From Paraburkholderia nodosa DSM 21604 (GTDB lineage Bacteria; Pseudomonadota; Gammaproteobacteria; Burkholderiales; Burkholderiaceae): a stretch of 64,000 nucleotides of DNA. Shown piece after piece: positions 63,543 to 64,000 of this stretch. The stretch lies in assembly GCF_000519185.1 (NCBI RefSeq), contig NZ_JAFA01000003.1, positions 130,583 through 194,582 on the forward strand, read 5' to 3'. Every line of letters begins with the position of its first letter. Within the stretch, counting starts at the first letter, position 1. A program made the translations under genes and the position numbers. The notes under the pieces were generated by a model, which worked only from the letters and a program-made list of their open reading frames with translations, was not told where the DNA came from and did not search any database.

Positions 63543-63815
63543 ATGAAACGCACTCTCGCAGCCGCCATTGGCGCCACGCTCGTTCTCTCGCTCGCCGCCA
63601 GCGCTTCGGCCTTCGCCCAGGACAACAGCGCTCCGAAAACCCGCGCCGAAGTGAAGGCGGAAATCGCTGCCGCGTATCGCGACGGCACGCTGCCTTCGCT
63701 GAACAAGACGAGCTACCCCGAGCAAAGCCTGATCGGCCGCACGCAAGCGCAACGCATCGCGCTGCAGGAAAGCCGCGCGAACAACGCCCAGCGCGTTGCG
63801 CAGGCTGGCGAATAA
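63543..63815 (+). CDS. DUF4148 exported protein
   Basis: A 90-residue periplasmic protein. A signal peptide (cleavage after AFA, near residue 24) is followed by the DUF4148 pattern KTRAEVKAEIAAAYRDGTLP and later SYPEQ. Such proteins are abundant in Burkholderiaceae and have no known function. The start is ATG 63543 with AAGGAG nine bases upstream. The frame is open to 63405, but that extension hides the signal peptide. Confidence 0.85.
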   Translation: MKRTLAAAIGATLVLSLAASASAFAQDNSAPKTRAEVKAEIAAAYRDGTLPSLNKTSYPEQSLIGRTQAQRIALQESRANNAQRVAQAGE

Positions 63816-63870
63816 GCCCGCAAGACGCATCGGCATTTCGATTGCAAGACGAAAAACGTAGGAGTCCAAT

Positions 63871-63945
63871 ATGAATCAGACCGTACCTTCCGAACTCGAG
63901 CAGTGGGACAACACCACGCCCGTGTGGACGCCGTTTCGGCATTGA
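63871..63945 (+). CDS. Possible 24-residue microprotein
   Basis: An open frame of 24 codons begins at ATG 63871 with AGGAG nine bases upstream and ends at TGA 63943. It starts MNQTVPSELEQWDNTT and ends in an aromatic/basic VWTPFRH. It lies 55 bp after the DUF4148 gene on the same strand, so it may share the transcript. The ribosome site is good, but a frame this short could be chance. Confidence 0.4.
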   Translation: MNQTVPSELEQWDNTTPVWTPFRH

Positions 63946-64000
63946 AATGTGAAGCGCGCGTGAAGATGTGAAACGTGTGAAAGGGCCCGGCGGTTTTGCA

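Overview
The window is GC-rich chromosomal DNA from a betaproteobacterium of the Burkholderiaceae, most likely Burkholderia, Paraburkholderia or Caballeronia. The best evidence is a divergent LysR gene facing an llpE-RND pump-outer membrane factor operon (the ceo/bpe arrangement), a betaproteobacterial-type leucine/isovalerate operon with a TetR regulator, a DUF4148 protein and several Burkholderia-style small exported proteins. No rRNA, tRNA, CRISPR array, insertion sequence or phage gene was recognised. Most of it reads as ordinary chromosome with short catabolic and transport operons and many local one-component regulators.

Layout. 0-8.5 kb: 5' end of a DUF1653 gene, a divergent TetR/GST pair, a GntR regulator facing a CynX-type transporter, an exported small protein, a probable two-hairpin sRNA, an FMN reductase, a broken ferritin-like gene and an amidase. 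8.7-11.2 kb: feoA-feoB plus a Cys-rich membrane protein behind a perfect Fur-type palindrome. 11.3-18.6 kb: CDP-diacylglycerol diphosphatase, a divergent MarR/AhpD pair, a Ser-rich protein, an OmpR/EnvZ-type two-component pair, a galU paralogue and an XRE regulator. 18.7-25.4 kb: liuABCD-type leucine/isovalerate operon and its divergent TetR regulator. 25.4-26.1 kb: a gene-poor strip with CheW remnants. 26.1-36.7 kb: exported proteins, a bifunctional penicillin-binding protein, an orphan response regulator, two MFS transporters, a DoxX protein and a 53-residue membrane protein. 36.9-47.6 kb: a second XRE regulator, narGHJI with a parvulin and narK, and a universal stress protein. 47.6-49.5 kb: a 0.9-kb regulatory region and flhDC. 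49.6-54.9 kb: methionine-type ABC transporter, DszC/SfnB-like flavoprotein and mntH, all on the minus strand. 55.1-63.4 kb: multidrug RND operon with divergent LysR gene. 63.5-64 kb: DUF4148 protein and a possible microprotein.

How genes work together. narGHJI-ppi-narK forms one respiratory nitrate reduction unit: uptake, catalysis, assembly and folding. The liu genes take isovaleryl-CoA from leucine to 3-hydroxy-3-methylglutaryl-CoA. feoAB takes up ferrous iron. The RND operon makes a complete tripartite efflux pump. Several regulator/target pairs (TetR/GST, GntR/MFS, MarR/AhpD, TetR/liu, LysR/RND) are divergent and have visible palindromes between them. The most notable non-coding signals are the sRNA with anti-Shine-Dalgarno loops at about 4.8 kb, three GntR-like operators at exact 23-bp steps at about 2.78 kb, and recurring TGTTACA elements ahead of flhDC.
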